Shown: positions 27,639 through 36,049, counted from the first letter of the stretch. The stretch: DNA of 64,000 nucleotides from Sphingobacterium sp. (GCA_031286695.1 JAITTY010000002.1:124001-188000); one strand, 5' to 3'. Notes: generated from the sequence alone by a model not told the origin. Made by a program: numbers and translations.

Positions 27639-28016
27639 ATGAAAATCAGACTGTTTATATGGATTCTATTACCCCTGATGCTCTTACAGAGTTTCTCGAC
27701 GGTATGGCTGTGGACGGTCTTCGAATTGAATAGGGATTATATCGCACGTTACGAATGTATCAATCGCTTCAATGACAATGCACTTGCTTGTAGAGGACAA
27801 TGTATTTTGATGAAAAAGATGCGCGAACATGAGGAAAAGGAACAAAAAAACCTTGAATTTCGCATTATCGATGTTGTTTTTATAAATAATACACAAGATT
27901 TTACGTTTAAGAACGCAACTCTTTATGAAGCCACTGTGGAGCGCCTGCTTCCGGTATATAAAGAAGATTATTCCTATAACCCCATCTTTACGATATTTCA
28001 CCCCCCTCTGGTTTAG
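27639..28016 (+). CDS. Small exported CxxxC protein, probable metal (copper) handling
   Basis: A 125-residue protein with an N-terminal hydrophobic segment (residues 4-28) that acts as a signal anchor or signal peptide. It then shows YECINRFNDNALACRGQCILMKKM at about 38-61, with three cysteines including a CxxxC pair, followed by a charged segment (REHEEKEQK). This arrangement of Cys...CxGxC followed by Lys/Met resembles a family of short Bacteroidota proteins (typically CVNK...C-GKC--K) that occur beside copper-related TonB receptors; this is from memory. The gene has its own promoter and lies upstream of the receptor and MbnP/MbnH genes. A periplasmic copper-binding or chaperone role is inferred. 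Confidence 0.65.
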   Translation: MKIRLFIWILLPLMLLQSFSTVWLWTVFELNRDYIARYECINRFNDNALACRGQCILMKKMREHEEKEQKNLEFRIIDVVFINNTQDFTFKNATLYEATVERLLPVYKEDYSYNPIFTIFHPPLV

Positions 28017-28334
28017 ATCCAGCTAGTAATTTATTTAATTAAGTAATCGATCGTTTACGGCGGATTACTATTTATTTCAATGGAACCGACTTGATTCTTT
28101 GGTCTGCATTGCTATGTAGCTTTAGATCATTCATTGGTTTCAATTCTCTTGAAATTGAATGGAGCTGTAGTAGATTCATCTATATGATGAGATAGATCCA
28201 TTCGTAACTGATGATACCGTTATGATTTATTCAAACTGCGTGAGACGGATTCATGGGTACAAAAAATTACGCTTGAATAATCACATGAGGGGATGAATTA
28301 ATCTGATAGTTTCACCACAAATGAAAAATTATAG
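28017..28334 (+). other. Gene-free stretch inside the copper locus
   Basis: 318 bases with no credible reading frame and no box matching TAnnTTTG close to the next gene. An inverted repeat TAGTAAT...ATTACTA (about 28025-28071) and a hairpin TTCAATT...AATTGAA (about 28139-28159) are present, but neither has a T run. Whether the first gene is co-transcribed with the rest remains open. Confidence 0.5.
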
Positions 28335-29240
28335 ATGAGAGATTTATATATAAAAAGCGCTGCTTTCTATATCTTGATTATATGCCTCTTCCTAACATCT
28401 TGTACAAAGGAAAAAACAGATTATGAGGCTGAACGGGGAAATACAGTTGAGGAGAATCCGGAGTTTAAGGAGGTTTCGAGTTCTGTTTCTTCGGGTTATA
28501 ATATCCGTATCGAAGCCTTAGGGGGAGTATTGTATCGGGGATACAATGATATTCGGGTGAAAATTAATAAGCAGCAAACAAATGAGCCAGTGGAGGTTTC
28601 TTCGGCCGGTTTTCGACCAATCCAGACCGATGCTCATGGGGTGAAAATTTCCTGTCCACACCAATCGGTATTGGATTATACCTTAGATGGTCGCTATTTT
28701 TCCGGTTATAGTGTATTTATCAATACGAGCTCTGAAACAACGACCTGGAGTTTGGAAATCAATTTTAAAATTGGCGATCAGAATTTTTCGGCTATACAAA
28801 ATGTAACTGTAAAGCCGCAGACAAACAAGAATCTTAACATGACCACATTTACAGGGAAAGATAATGAGCAATATATAATTGCGTTGATTTCTCCACGGAA
28901 GCCGAATGTTTCTGAGAATAAATTGGTTGCTGGGATTTATAAATTGGATGCCGCACAATTGTCTTATACCACTGTCAATGGATATGTCCTGCAATTGGAT
29001 CCGCGGATGCCAGAACCTTCGATGGGTAACCATTCTTCGCCGAATAATAAGGATCTGGTACAACAGGCAGATGGATTGTATCAAGGCGTTGTGAATTACA
29101 CAATGACAGGCAACTGGACGCTAAATTTTATTTTGGTCAATCAAAACGGGCGGGTAATAGCAGGGACGGAGGTGCCAAGGGATTTTACACCGGGTGTAGA
29201 AGGACGTAAAAGTGAGTTATACATTGATATTCTGTTCTAA
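28335..29240 (+). CDS. YtkA/FixH-like lipoprotein of the copper locus
   Basis: A 301-residue lipoprotein (lipobox LTSC, Cys23). Two beta-sandwich halves are visible. The first (YNIRIEALGGVLYRGYNDIRVKI, about 55-77) and the second (LQLDPRMPEPSMGNHSSPNN, about 222-241, then QQADGLYQGVVNYTMTGNWTLNF) resemble YtkA/FixH-like domains, whose hallmark is a Met-Pro-x-Met-x-H cluster. The second motif contains Met, Met and His in close spacing, which fits copper binding. The stop codon overlaps the start of the TonB receptor gene by one base (TAATG), so both are translated together. Periplasmic or outer-membrane copper delivery to or from the receptor is inferred. Confidence 0.7.
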   Translation: MRDLYIKSAAFYILIICLFLTSCTKEKTDYEAERGNTVEENPEFKEVSSSVSSGYNIRIEALGGVLYRGYNDIRVKINKQQTNEPVEVSSAGFRPIQTDAHGVKISCPHQSVLDYTLDGRYFSGYSVFINTSSETTTWSLEINFKIGDQNFSAIQNVTVKPQTNKNLNMTTFTGKDNEQYIIALISPRKPNVSENKLVAGIYKLDAAQLSYTTVNGYVLQLDPRMPEPSMGNHSSPNNKDLVQQADGLYQGVVNYTMTGNWTLNFILVNQNGRVIAGTEVPRDFTPGVEGRKSELYIDILF

Positions 29241-31234
29241 TGGCTATGAAGAAGATAAGTTTTAGTCTCTCGATGCTTTTCTTGGGATTGAATGTTAATG
29301 GACAAAGCAATGCTGTTACGCGTGATACTACGAGACGTCTTGAGGAGGTTACGGTTAATGCAGCTGTCAAAAGGAGGATTGAGAACGAATTGAAGATGGC
29401 AGTTTCTGTAGATGAGTTTTTAGCTTCTGCGAGTAATATTAGTTTTATCAAACGTGGTGCTTATGCCTGGGAACCGCTGCTCAATAACATGAGTAGTGAG
29501 CGTTCTACAATAACGATCGATGGAATGCATGTTTTTGGAGCATGTACTGATAAAATGGACCCCATAACGTCGTATGTCGAGAGTAATAATCTTTCATCTA
29601 TAGCTATTAAATCCGGGCAGGAGGGGAATTTACATGGGGCTACTGTGGCAGGAAGTATAGATCTGAAAAGAAGAAATACCTCGTTTGGTCTACAGAAAAA
29701 AATTGGTGGAGCCTATCAGACAGGTTTTGAATTCAATAATAAGCAAACCTTTAATCTTGGAAATTTATATTATTCAAGTGACAAATTTGTGGCAGATGGA
29801 AGTATTGCTTTCCGGAAGGCAGGGAATTATTATGATGGCAATGACAATGAAGTAAGGCATTCTCAATATAATAAATTCAATGCATCGTTAGGCCTGGCCT
29901 ATAAAACAAGTCCTCTTTCCGCTGTTCGAGTGGATGCTATTTTTGATCGTGCTAAAGATGTAGGCTTCCCAGCTTTACCAATGGACCTTTGGCTGTCGAG
30001 AGCAATTATTACTTCAGCGGCATACAAACAGCTGTTTGAAGAAGGCATGGTAAAAGTGTGGGATACCAAAGTTTATTTTAATGCAGTTGAACACTATATG
30101 GATGATACGACTCGTCCAGAAAATCTGGTTCATATGGATATGCCTGGCTGGAGCACAACCTACGGCCTTTTGTCCAAAATTAATCTGCAGAAAGATCGTT
30201 ATTCTTCGGAAATACAAGTAAATGCTTACGATAATCTATCTATAGCAGAAATGCGTATGTATCCTCAGGACAGGTCCAAGCAAACCATGTTTGCCTATAG
30301 CTGGCCATGGGTGACCACACGTTTTGCGAGTGTAGCGATGAATAACACGCTGGATCTTTCCAATATCAGTAGAGTTGTCTTTGGGGCGTCATTGGGTTTG
30401 AACTATAACTATTCGAAATACATCGAATTTAACTGGATCTTCCATCCCGGTTCCCCACAAAAGAAAAATAGGGTTCTTCCGAGCCTACATGCCAGCTATC
30501 AAATAAATATTGGTCAGTTTGACTTTTCTGTAGGTACAGGGTTTGGACACCGGGCTCCTTCCGTTTCGGAAGCTTATGGTTATTACATTTATAATAGTTT
30601 CGATCGCTATGATTACATCGGAAATCCGGATTTAAAAAATGAGGTTTCTTATGAAGCCAATGCCAGTGCCGGATTCAAGACGGGGAGATTGAGCATTGGT
30701 GCTAAGGCAAACTATTTCTTTATCCAAGATTACATTATTGGACGAATTTTGAGTTTGGGTAGCCCGATGAACTATCAATCCGTAGGTGTGAAAGGGTATA
30801 CCTCCTTAGATCATGCGACATTGTTTAATCTAGCGCTCGATGCGCGGTACCAGATTTTGCCGGGTCTGGATTGGAAAGCTGTACTTACTTATGCCAGAGG
30901 ACAGGACAATATGGGTGGAAACCTACCTTTTATACGTCCATTAAGTTACCAGACATCTTTGCATTACCGGTATAAAATGATTGGTGTGCAGACTTCCATC
31001 AACGGAGACTTTAGTCAGGTCAACTACAGTCCCGAATATGGGGAGGACCAAACGGCTTCTTATAAAATCTGGAATGTCTCTGCTGACTATAATTTCAAGA
31101 TAAGAAAATTGACAGCTGTATTTCAGGTTGGTGCTGAAAATCTCTTCAATGAATACTATAGTACCTATGCGGATTGGGGAAATATACCCCGTATGGGTAG
31201 AAATATGTTCACATCCTTAAAAATCAATTTTTAA
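29240..31234 (+). CDS. OprC-like TonB-dependent copper receptor
   Basis: A 664-residue TonB-dependent receptor with a signal peptide (cleavage near residue 21, NGQS), a short plug and a 22-strand barrel ending in SLKINF. The TonB-box region is LEEVTVNAAV (34-43). The plug holds IDGMHVFGACTDKMDPIT, in which Cys102 and Met106 form a CxxxM motif; EHYMDD has His285 and Met287, an HxM motif. CxxxM and HxM together are the copper site reported for Pseudomonas OprC. There is no CarboxypepD domain, so this is not a SusC protein. The start ATG overlaps the preceding stop; a second in-frame ATG at 29246 is also possible. MbnP and MbnH genes follow. Confidence 0.88.
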   Translation: MAMKKISFSLSMLFLGLNVNGQSNAVTRDTTRRLEEVTVNAAVKRRIENELKMAVSVDEFLASASNISFIKRGAYAWEPLLNNMSSERSTITIDGMHVFGACTDKMDPITSYVESNNLSSIAIKSGQEGNLHGATVAGSIDLKRRNTSFGLQKKIGGAYQTGFEFNNKQTFNLGNLYYSSDKFVADGSIAFRKAGNYYDGNDNEVRHSQYNKFNASLGLAYKTSPLSAVRVDAIFDRAKDVGFPALPMDLWLSRAIITSAAYKQLFEEGMVKVWDTKVYFNAVEHYMDDTTRPENLVHMDMPGWSTTYGLLSKINLQKDRYSSEIQVNAYDNLSIAEMRMYPQDRSKQTMFAYSWPWVTTRFASVAMNNTLDLSNISRVVFGASLGLNYNYSKYIEFNWIFHPGSPQKKNRVLPSLHASYQINIGQFDFSVGTGFGHRAPSVSEAYGYYIYNSFDRYDYIGNPDLKNEVSYEANASAGFKTGRLSIGAKANYFFIQDYIIGRILSLGSPMNYQSVGVKGYTSLDHATLFNLALDARYQILPGLDWKAVLTYARGQDNMGGNLPFIRPLSYQTSLHYRYKMIGVQTSINGDFSQVNYSPEYGEDQTASYKIWNVSADYNFKIRKLTAVFQVGAENLFNEYYSTYADWGNIPRMGRNMFTSLKINF

Positions 31235-31255
31235 TAATTTAAAACTTAGTATAAA

Positions 31256-32107
31256 ATGAAAAAAAATACAATAAAACTTATGATGATCTCTTTGGTCATG
31301 ATTTCATGCAGTAAAAGTGAAGATGTTGCCAATAATGTTAATTTGCATTTCAACAATACATTTAAAAATACGACAATCGTCTTAGGCGGAGCTGAATCTC
31401 CTGCGGCTACAACGAATACCTCGGCGAATGGGCAAGTGCATCAATTTTCGGAGCTTAAGTATGTAATTAGCAATATCAGGCTTATTAAGGCTGATGGGAC
31501 TGAAATTCCTTATCATGTAAATGACTTAGACAAGGGGGCTACGGTGGTCAATCAGGCAAAGCTTTCGAGCTTGGACTATACGTTGGCCGACATACCTGTA
31601 GGGGAGTATAAACAGCTTAAGTTTGGATTTGGAGTGAAGCAGGAACTAAACACCCTAGATCAGTTTAGGTTCCCTGTATTTTATGCGGCTGCGGGAGCCA
31701 ATGATACGGAGATGATGTGGCAGTGGGCGACGGGCTATCGTTTTGCCAAATTGGAGGGCTTTTATGAGAGTAACCATCAGAAATTTACGATTCATACTGG
31801 AAGTACATTAAATGGAAAGTCTGGGCAACCGGATACCTATGTACAGGGGGTAGATGCTTATCGCGATATCACCTTGGATTTAAATACAAGACTTGTCGTT
31901 GGTGGTAACCATCCGGAGATTACGATTAAGGCAGATTTTGATAAGCTATTCAGTGGAAATAATAAGATCATTATCGATGAAAAATATGAGACAGCACCAC
32001 AACAACATGAGGGGATGGAGGTCATGGTAACGTATATCAATAACCTCGGCGGAGACGGTAAGGAAGATCGCGTTGGAATGTTCGCTATAGAAAAAGTCAA
32101 AAATTAA
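31256..32107 (+). CDS. MbnP family copper-binding lipoprotein
   Basis: A 283-residue lipoprotein (lipobox MISC, Cys18). The family pattern is visible in LHFNNTFKNTTIVLGG (30-45), the conserved QFSELKYVISNIRLIKADG (63-81), LDYTLADIPVGEYKQLKFGFGV (106-127) and MMWQWATGYRFAKLEG (153-168). MbnP proteins bind copper in the periplasm, and in methanotrophs a Trp of MbnP is oxidised to kynurenine by the partner MbnH. Trp155 and Trp157 lie in the most conserved-looking segment and are candidates, which is inferred. The gene follows the receptor by 21 bases and precedes the MbnH gene by 81 bases. Confidence 0.88.
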   Translation: MKKNTIKLMMISLVMISCSKSEDVANNVNLHFNNTFKNTTIVLGGAESPAATTNTSANGQVHQFSELKYVISNIRLIKADGTEIPYHVNDLDKGATVVNQAKLSSLDYTLADIPVGEYKQLKFGFGVKQELNTLDQFRFPVFYAAAGANDTEMMWQWATGYRFAKLEGFYESNHQKFTIHTGSTLNGKSGQPDTYVQGVDAYRDITLDLNTRLVVGGNHPEITIKADFDKLFSGNNKIIIDEKYETAPQQHEGMEVMVTYINNLGGDGKEDRVGMFAIEKVKN

Positions 32108-32188
32108 CGTAACCAGATAAAGATCACTACGGATAGCCTATACCACGTTTGAATATAGGCTATCCATGATGATTTTATAATAATAGCT

Positions 32189-33217
32189 ATGCAGATGAAA
32201 ATGGTGGTCGGGATATTGTTTATGTTGTTATTCATATTATCCTGTCATGATGAGGATAGTTTGGTGTCGGATAACACTGATAATCCCGAGATTCTTTTTT
32301 TTATACCAACAGATTTTCCCAAACTGAATAATTCTGTAAGTGATAATAAACCAACAAAATATGGCGTCGAATTGGGTGAAAAGCTATTTCATGAGAAACG
32401 ATTTAGTGGTAATAATACGATCTCATGTGCAAGCTGCCATAATCCTTCTCTTGCTTTTTCAGATGGAAAAATGCAAGCGATAGGTATATACGATCGCGTT
32501 GGATTGCGGAATACGCCGCCCTTACAGAATTTGGCCTTTATGAAATTTTACAATTGGGATGGTAACATTCTTGAATTGGAAAAGCAACCATTGGTTCCCA
32601 TCATCACGCATGAGGAGATGAATTCCTCTATTTTGGAGGTGATCAGTAAAATTAGTAGCGATGATGATTACAAAGATTTATTTAAAAAGGCATTTGGTGA
32701 TGGGGGGATAACGCCTGATCGGATTTATAAAAGCCTCGTACAATACGAGTACACTTTAGTATCAGCGAATAGCAAGTATGACAAAGTGAAAAGAAATGAA
32801 GGAGAAAAGTTTACGGAAACAGAAGAACGTGGATACAAGTTGTTTAAGCTAAAGTGCGCCAGTTGTCATGCGACGGAATTGTTTACTGACCAAAGTTTTA
32901 GGAATATAGGCTTTCCGCTAAATAAAAATATGGAGGAGGCTGGAAGAGCGCGGGTAACAGGAGTTTCTTCTGATTACATGGCTTTTCGGGTACCTTCTTT
33001 AAGAAATGCCGAATATACGGCTCCTTATGGAAGTTTTGGCCAATTTCCAACGTTAAGGTCGGTTTTGGACTATCTTGATAATGGGGTATTGGATGCAGTT
33101 AATTTAGATCCTTTGCTTAAAGAAAATGGTAATAGGATTGCTATGACCGAAGCCGAAAAGGAGGATATTATCGCGTTTATTAAAACATTAAGTGACCCGT
33201 CATTTGTCGGCAAATAA
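32189..33217 (+). CDS. MbnH-like di-haem cytochrome c peroxidase family protein
   Basis: A 342-residue lipoprotein (LSCH, Cys19) of the bacterial cytochrome c peroxidase/MauG family. Two haem c sites are visible: C80-A-S-C83-H84 (followed by NPSLAFSDG) and C223-A-S-C226-H227 (followed by ATELFTD). LGEKLFHEKRFSGNNTISC is the typical N-terminal motif. MbnH uses its high-valent iron state to modify a Trp of MbnP to kynurenine, which creates a copper site; the direct pairing with an MbnP gene upstream supports this over a plain peroxidase. Haem c attachment implies a periplasmic or outer location. It is the last gene of the locus. Confidence 0.88.
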   Translation: MQMKMVVGILFMLLFILSCHDEDSLVSDNTDNPEILFFIPTDFPKLNNSVSDNKPTKYGVELGEKLFHEKRFSGNNTISCASCHNPSLAFSDGKMQAIGIYDRVGLRNTPPLQNLAFMKFYNWDGNILELEKQPLVPIITHEEMNSSILEVISKISSDDDYKDLFKKAFGDGGITPDRIYKSLVQYEYTLVSANSKYDKVKRNEGEKFTETEERGYKLFKLKCASCHATELFTDQSFRNIGFPLNKNMEEAGRARVTGVSSDYMAFRVPSLRNAEYTAPYGSFGQFPTLRSVLDYLDNGVLDAVNLDPLLKENGNRIAMTEAEKEDIIAFIKTLSDPSFVGK

Positions 33218-33303
33218 ATGTTGAAATTAATTGTTAACGTAAATTTCGAGTGCGTCGGCCCTGGTTTATATTGCTATCTAATAGGTAATTGGGAAATAAT
33301 TTG

Positions 33304-33311
33304 TAATTTTG
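33304..33311 (+). promoter_or_regulatory. -7 promoter box (TAATTTTG) of the toxin-antitoxin pair
   Basis: TAATTTTG fits TAnnTTTG and ends 26 bases before the antitoxin ATG. No TTG is found at 17-23 bases upstream. Confidence 0.45.
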
Positions 33312-33337
33312 TATCTTACATAAGTAAGGGAGTTGTC

Positions 33338-33586
33338 ATGGCTATATTAACAGTAAACATCGATAATGAGCGGGATCTTCCAATATTGAAAAAGATCCTT
33401 AAACGTTTTGGATTAAAGTATAAGGTAGAGAAACAGGTTGGATCTGCTAAGGACGATGACCTGCTATATAATCGATTTAAGGAAACGTTCGAGGAAATAA
33501 ATGATTGGGAAGCTGGGCGGACAAATCTGCAATCAGCAAAAGAGGCATTGGCCGAGATTGAATCCGAATTGAACCATGGCGTTTGA
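33338..33586 (+). CDS. Antitoxin of a type II toxin-antitoxin pair (RelB-like)
   Basis: An 82-residue acidic, mostly helical protein. The ATG at 33338 is chosen over an in-frame ATG at 33218 because the upstream extension is Cys-rich, not protein-like and runs through the promoter box. It opens with MAILTVNIDNERDLPILKKIL, a short beta strand followed by helix as in ribbon-helix-helix or Phd/RelB antitoxins, and ends in a charged helix (EEINDWEAGRTNLQSAKEAL) that would wrap the toxin. The stop overlaps the toxin start by 11 bases, the usual antitoxin-first arrangement. DNA binding and autoregulation are family knowledge. Confidence 0.75.
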   Translation: MAILTVNIDNERDLPILKKILKRFGLKYKVEKQVGSAKDDDLLYNRFKETFEEINDWEAGRTNLQSAKEALAEIESELNHGV

Positions 33587-33908
33587 CGTTTTATTTTCTT
33601 CTTCGTTCAAAAGGGAGCTAAAGCGTATTGCGAAAAAGCATAAGCAGATACTCAAGGATATAGGTCAACTTTCGGACGATCTCTCCAATAATCCAAAAAT
33701 CGGTATAGATTTGGGGCAGAATGTCTACAAAATTAGACTGTCTGTTACAGGCACGTCCAAAGGTAAATCAGGCGGGGAAAGAGTGATAACATATGTCAAA
33801 TTTGTCAATGAAACTGTTATACTTGCCGAGATATACTTGAAAAATGAACATGATACTGCAGACGTAGGTTCGATAATCGACCGTTTGAACAATGAAGGTT
33901 TGCTCTAG
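33576..33908 (+). CDS. RelE/ParE family toxin
   Basis: A 110-residue basic protein. FDVLFSSSFKRELKRIAKKHKQILKDIGQLSDDLSNNP matches the N-terminal strand and two-helix hairpin of RelE/ParE toxins; IGIDLGQNVYKIRLSVTGTSKGKSGGERVITYVKF matches the central beta-sheet with the conserved Arg-containing strand, and VILAEIYLKNE the last strand. RelE proteins cleave ribosome-bound mRNA and ParE proteins poison gyrase; which applies cannot be told. It overlaps the antitoxin gene by 11 bases and is the last gene before a change of strand. Confidence 0.8.
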   Translation: MAFDVLFSSSFKRELKRIAKKHKQILKDIGQLSDDLSNNPKIGIDLGQNVYKIRLSVTGTSKGKSGGERVITYVKFVNETVILAEIYLKNEHDTADVGSIIDRLNNEGLL

Positions 33909-33972
33909 TAACTGCCGCCGTAATAGTATTGGTATCGAATCCTCTTAATCAGCGCAAATAAAATACATTACA

Positions 33973-34032
33973 ATGCCAGGCACAGACACAAGTTATTGGA
34001 AGAATGGGGAGCGTGTTGACTTACCGATGTAA
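33973..34032 (+). pseudogene. Possible gene relic with a YWKNG motif
   Basis: A 19-codon frame encodes a peptide containing SYWKNGERVDLPM. This resembles the YWKNG repeats of secreted Bacteroidota proteins. It has no signal peptide or continuation, and the surrounding 180 bases hold no other gene, so it may be a leftover of a lost gene. The resemblance is short and could be chance. Confidence 0.2.
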
Positions 34033-34088
34033 CAGTTGAAAAAATACAGGTATATCTCCGCTATAAATAGGTCTCTCCATACTTGGAA

Positions 34089-34931
34089 CTATGTATAGAA
34101 GAGATCAACTAATTGTTTGGCTTCCTTTACGTCATGTACCCGGAGTAGCTGTATACCTCTTTCGAGCAACAAGGTATTTAGAGCAGTCGTACCATTTAAT
34201 GCATCTTGGGCTGTGATTCCGATTTTTTTATAGATCATGGATTTACGGGAGATTCCGCCCAATATGGGTAATTCGAAGTAGTGGAGCTCATTGACACGAT
34301 AGAGCAATTCATAATTCTGTTCGACTGTCTTCGCAAAACCAAAACCCGGATCTAGAATAATATCCTTTACCCCGAGACTTTTCAATTTGGCTACGCGCTC
34401 ACCGAGGAAAGTCGCTACATCTGTTACAATGTCATTGTATTCGGTTTTTTCTTGCATATTTTCAGGGATACCTCTCATATGCATGAGAATATAGGGAACT
34501 TGGTATTTCGCTATTGTAACAAACATATCATCGTCTAGTGTGCCGCCAGATACATCATTAACGATATGAACCCCTGCTTCGACTGCCGAAGCCGCAACAT
34601 CAGCGCGGAAAGTATCGATTGATAAAATAGCTTCCGGAAATGCGGCCTTAATTGCGCGAATTGGGGGGATAGCGCGATCCATTTCTTCCTGTGAAGAGAT
34701 CAGCGGGGCTCCCGGGCGGGAGGAATAAGCACCAATATCAAGAATTTGTGCACCTTCAAGTAGTAGTTTCCTTGCTTTCTCTACCGCTAATTCAACTGTT
34801 GTATTGTCACCGCCATCATAAAACGAATCCGGAGTTACATTAAGTATACCCATAATAACAGGCTTTTCGAAGGACATTAAATTCCCATCCACTCGTATGG
34901 AGTGGCAAGCTGAGGTTTGGAATCTTTTCAT
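34089..34931 (-). CDS. folP: Dihydropteroate synthase
   Basis: A 280-residue enzyme joining 6-hydroxymethyl-dihydropterin diphosphate and p-aminobenzoate in folate synthesis. Both family signatures are present: MGILNVTPDSFYDGG at 27-41 (pterin and Mg binding) and the segment AQILDIGAYSSRPGAPLIS at 57-75. Later loops include SIDTFRADVA, INDVSGG-type HIVNDVSGGT, DPGFGFAKT and the C-terminal RVHDVKEA, which is the usual Arg-x-His at the substrate phosphate site. The length is normal. It is the last gene of a minus-strand operon dapD-tsaC-DUF4920-folP, starting 32 bases after the DUF4920 stop. Confidence 0.97.
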   Translation of the reverse strand: MKRFQTSACHSIRVDGNLMSFEKPVIMGILNVTPDSFYDGGDNTTVELAVEKARKLLLEGAQILDIGAYSSRPGAPLISSQEEMDRAIPPIRAIKAAFPEAILSIDTFRADVAASAVEAGVHIVNDVSGGTLDDDMFVTIAKYQVPYILMHMRGIPENMQEKTEYNDIVTDVATFLGERVAKLKSLGVKDIILDPGFGFAKTVEQNYELLYRVNELHYFELPILGGISRKSMIYKKIGITAQDALNGTTALNTLLLERGIQLLRVHDVKEAKQLVDLFYT

Positions 34932-34963
34932 CAGAGAAACGATAGGGTAAGCGTATGAAAATT

Positions 34964-35443
34964 CTATTTTACAACCAGAACACCATCAGCTATAATACTA
35001 ATGTCTTTCTTGGGTTGTGTAATTTGATCTATTTCAGTTTGTGATTTGCCAAGATCCTTGGCCGCGTGTTGTAAAGAAGCAACAGAAACTTCCTTTTTCT
35101 TTGCGATACCCTCGACGACAACTGTTTTACCAACAATATCTGCTGGCATAAAGAAACCATAGTCTTTGAAACGAACTGTAATTGGTTCTTCACCATCTCG
35201 TTGCAGTGTCATGAAACAGCCTTTTTTCTTGCAAACTTCAACAACTTTGCCTTCTATCCTCCCGTTGAAAGCATTTTTTTTGCTGAGTTCTTTTTCAAGC
35301 TTTGATACTGATATTGCATTGGAAGCAGCGATTTCCTTTCCATATTTTACACCTGGCTTGGCTGAAGGAATGTCCTTTTGCTGTGCCAAAGAAAGGTTGG
35401 CAAGGGCAATCCCGAATACAAAAAATAAAAAAATCTTTTTCAT
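34964..35443 (-). CDS. DUF4920 family exported protein
   Basis: A 159-residue protein with a signal peptide (KKIFLFFVFGIALANLSLA, cleavage before QQKD). The ATG ending at 35443 is chosen because the frame upstream lacks signal features and overlaps the tsaC gene. The core RIEGKVVEVCKKKGCFMTLQRDG, followed by ITVRFKDYGFFMPADIVGKTVVVEG, looks like an OB-fold and contains a Cys-x4-Cys pair. This matches the DUF4920 family, which has no established function. It lies one base after the tsaC stop codon, so it is translated with it. Confidence 0.8.
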   Translation of the reverse strand: MKKIFLFFVFGIALANLSLAQQKDIPSAKPGVKYGKEIAASNAISVSKLEKELSKKNAFNGRIEGKVVEVCKKKGCFMTLQRDGEEPITVRFKDYGFFMPADIVGKTVVVEGIAKKKEVSVASLQHAAKDLGKSQTEIDQITQPKKDISIIADGVLVVK

Positions 35444-35444
35444 A

Positions 35445-36023
35445 CTATTTTCTAATAAATTCGAATTTACCACTTGGGTCCAGTTTCATAATGGTAGATG
35501 ATTTTCCATCTGTTGCTACATCTCTGTCGTAGGCGACAATATAGTCCACTCCCTCTTTGATAGCATCAGATATTTCGTCAAAATCTTTTGCTGTGGGTTC
35601 ACCGCTAATATTTGCCGAAGTGGAGATTATTGGTTTGCGGAACCGTTGTAAAAGCTGTTCACAAAAAGGATGTTTAACAATCCGAATGCCAATTGATCCG
35701 TCTTCCGCTATTGCGTTGGAAGCAAGATTTTTGGCATTCGAATAAACAATTGTCAATGGTTTTTCCGTATATTCAATAAGTTGATAAGCAACCTCTGGGA
35801 TCTCATTGACATAACTCGCCAATTGATTGTCGTTATGTAATAAGACGATCAGGCTTTTGGATTTATCTCTTCCTTTCAGCTGGAAGACTTTTTCTACCGC
35901 ATCTGGATTGGTAGCATCGCAGCCTATTCCCCAAATTGTATCTGTGGGGTATAAGATCAGTCCACCATTTTTTAGCGTCTCCAAGGCCTTATTCAAATCT
36001 TCTCGATCTACGAATCCACTCAT
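35445..36023 (-). CDS. tsaC: L-threonylcarbamoyladenylate synthase (YrdC/TsaC type)
   Basis: A 192-residue YrdC-domain protein that makes threonylcarbamoyl-AMP from Thr, bicarbonate and ATP for the t6A37 modification of ANN-decoding tRNAs. Family motifs are LKNGGLILYPTDTIWGIGCDA (17-37), VFQLKGRDKSKSLIVLL (46-62) with the basic ATP/substrate site, the KPLTIVYSNAKNL region, and PIISTSANISGEPTA (131-145). The short length without the C-terminal Sua5 domain fits TsaC and not Sua5. The partner tsaE is found at 46749-47159. It lies 26 bases downstream of dapD in the operon. Confidence 0.94.
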   Translation of the reverse strand: MSGFVDREDLNKALETLKNGGLILYPTDTIWGIGCDATNPDAVEKVFQLKGRDKSKSLIVLLHNDNQLASYVNEIPEVAYQLIEYTEKPLTIVYSNAKNLASNAIAEDGSIGIRIVKHPFCEQLLQRFRKPIISTSANISGEPTAKDFDEISDAIKEGVDYIVAYDRDVATDGKSSTIMKLDPSGKFEFIRK

Positions 36024-36049
36024 TTTATTTTTTAATGCTAATTTTAACG

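Noticed and set aside
33218..33337. N-terminal extension of the antitoxin gene from an ATG at 33218.
   Set aside because: It contains the promoter box and a Cys-rich stretch unlike antitoxins; the ATG at 33338 gives a normal 82-residue protein.
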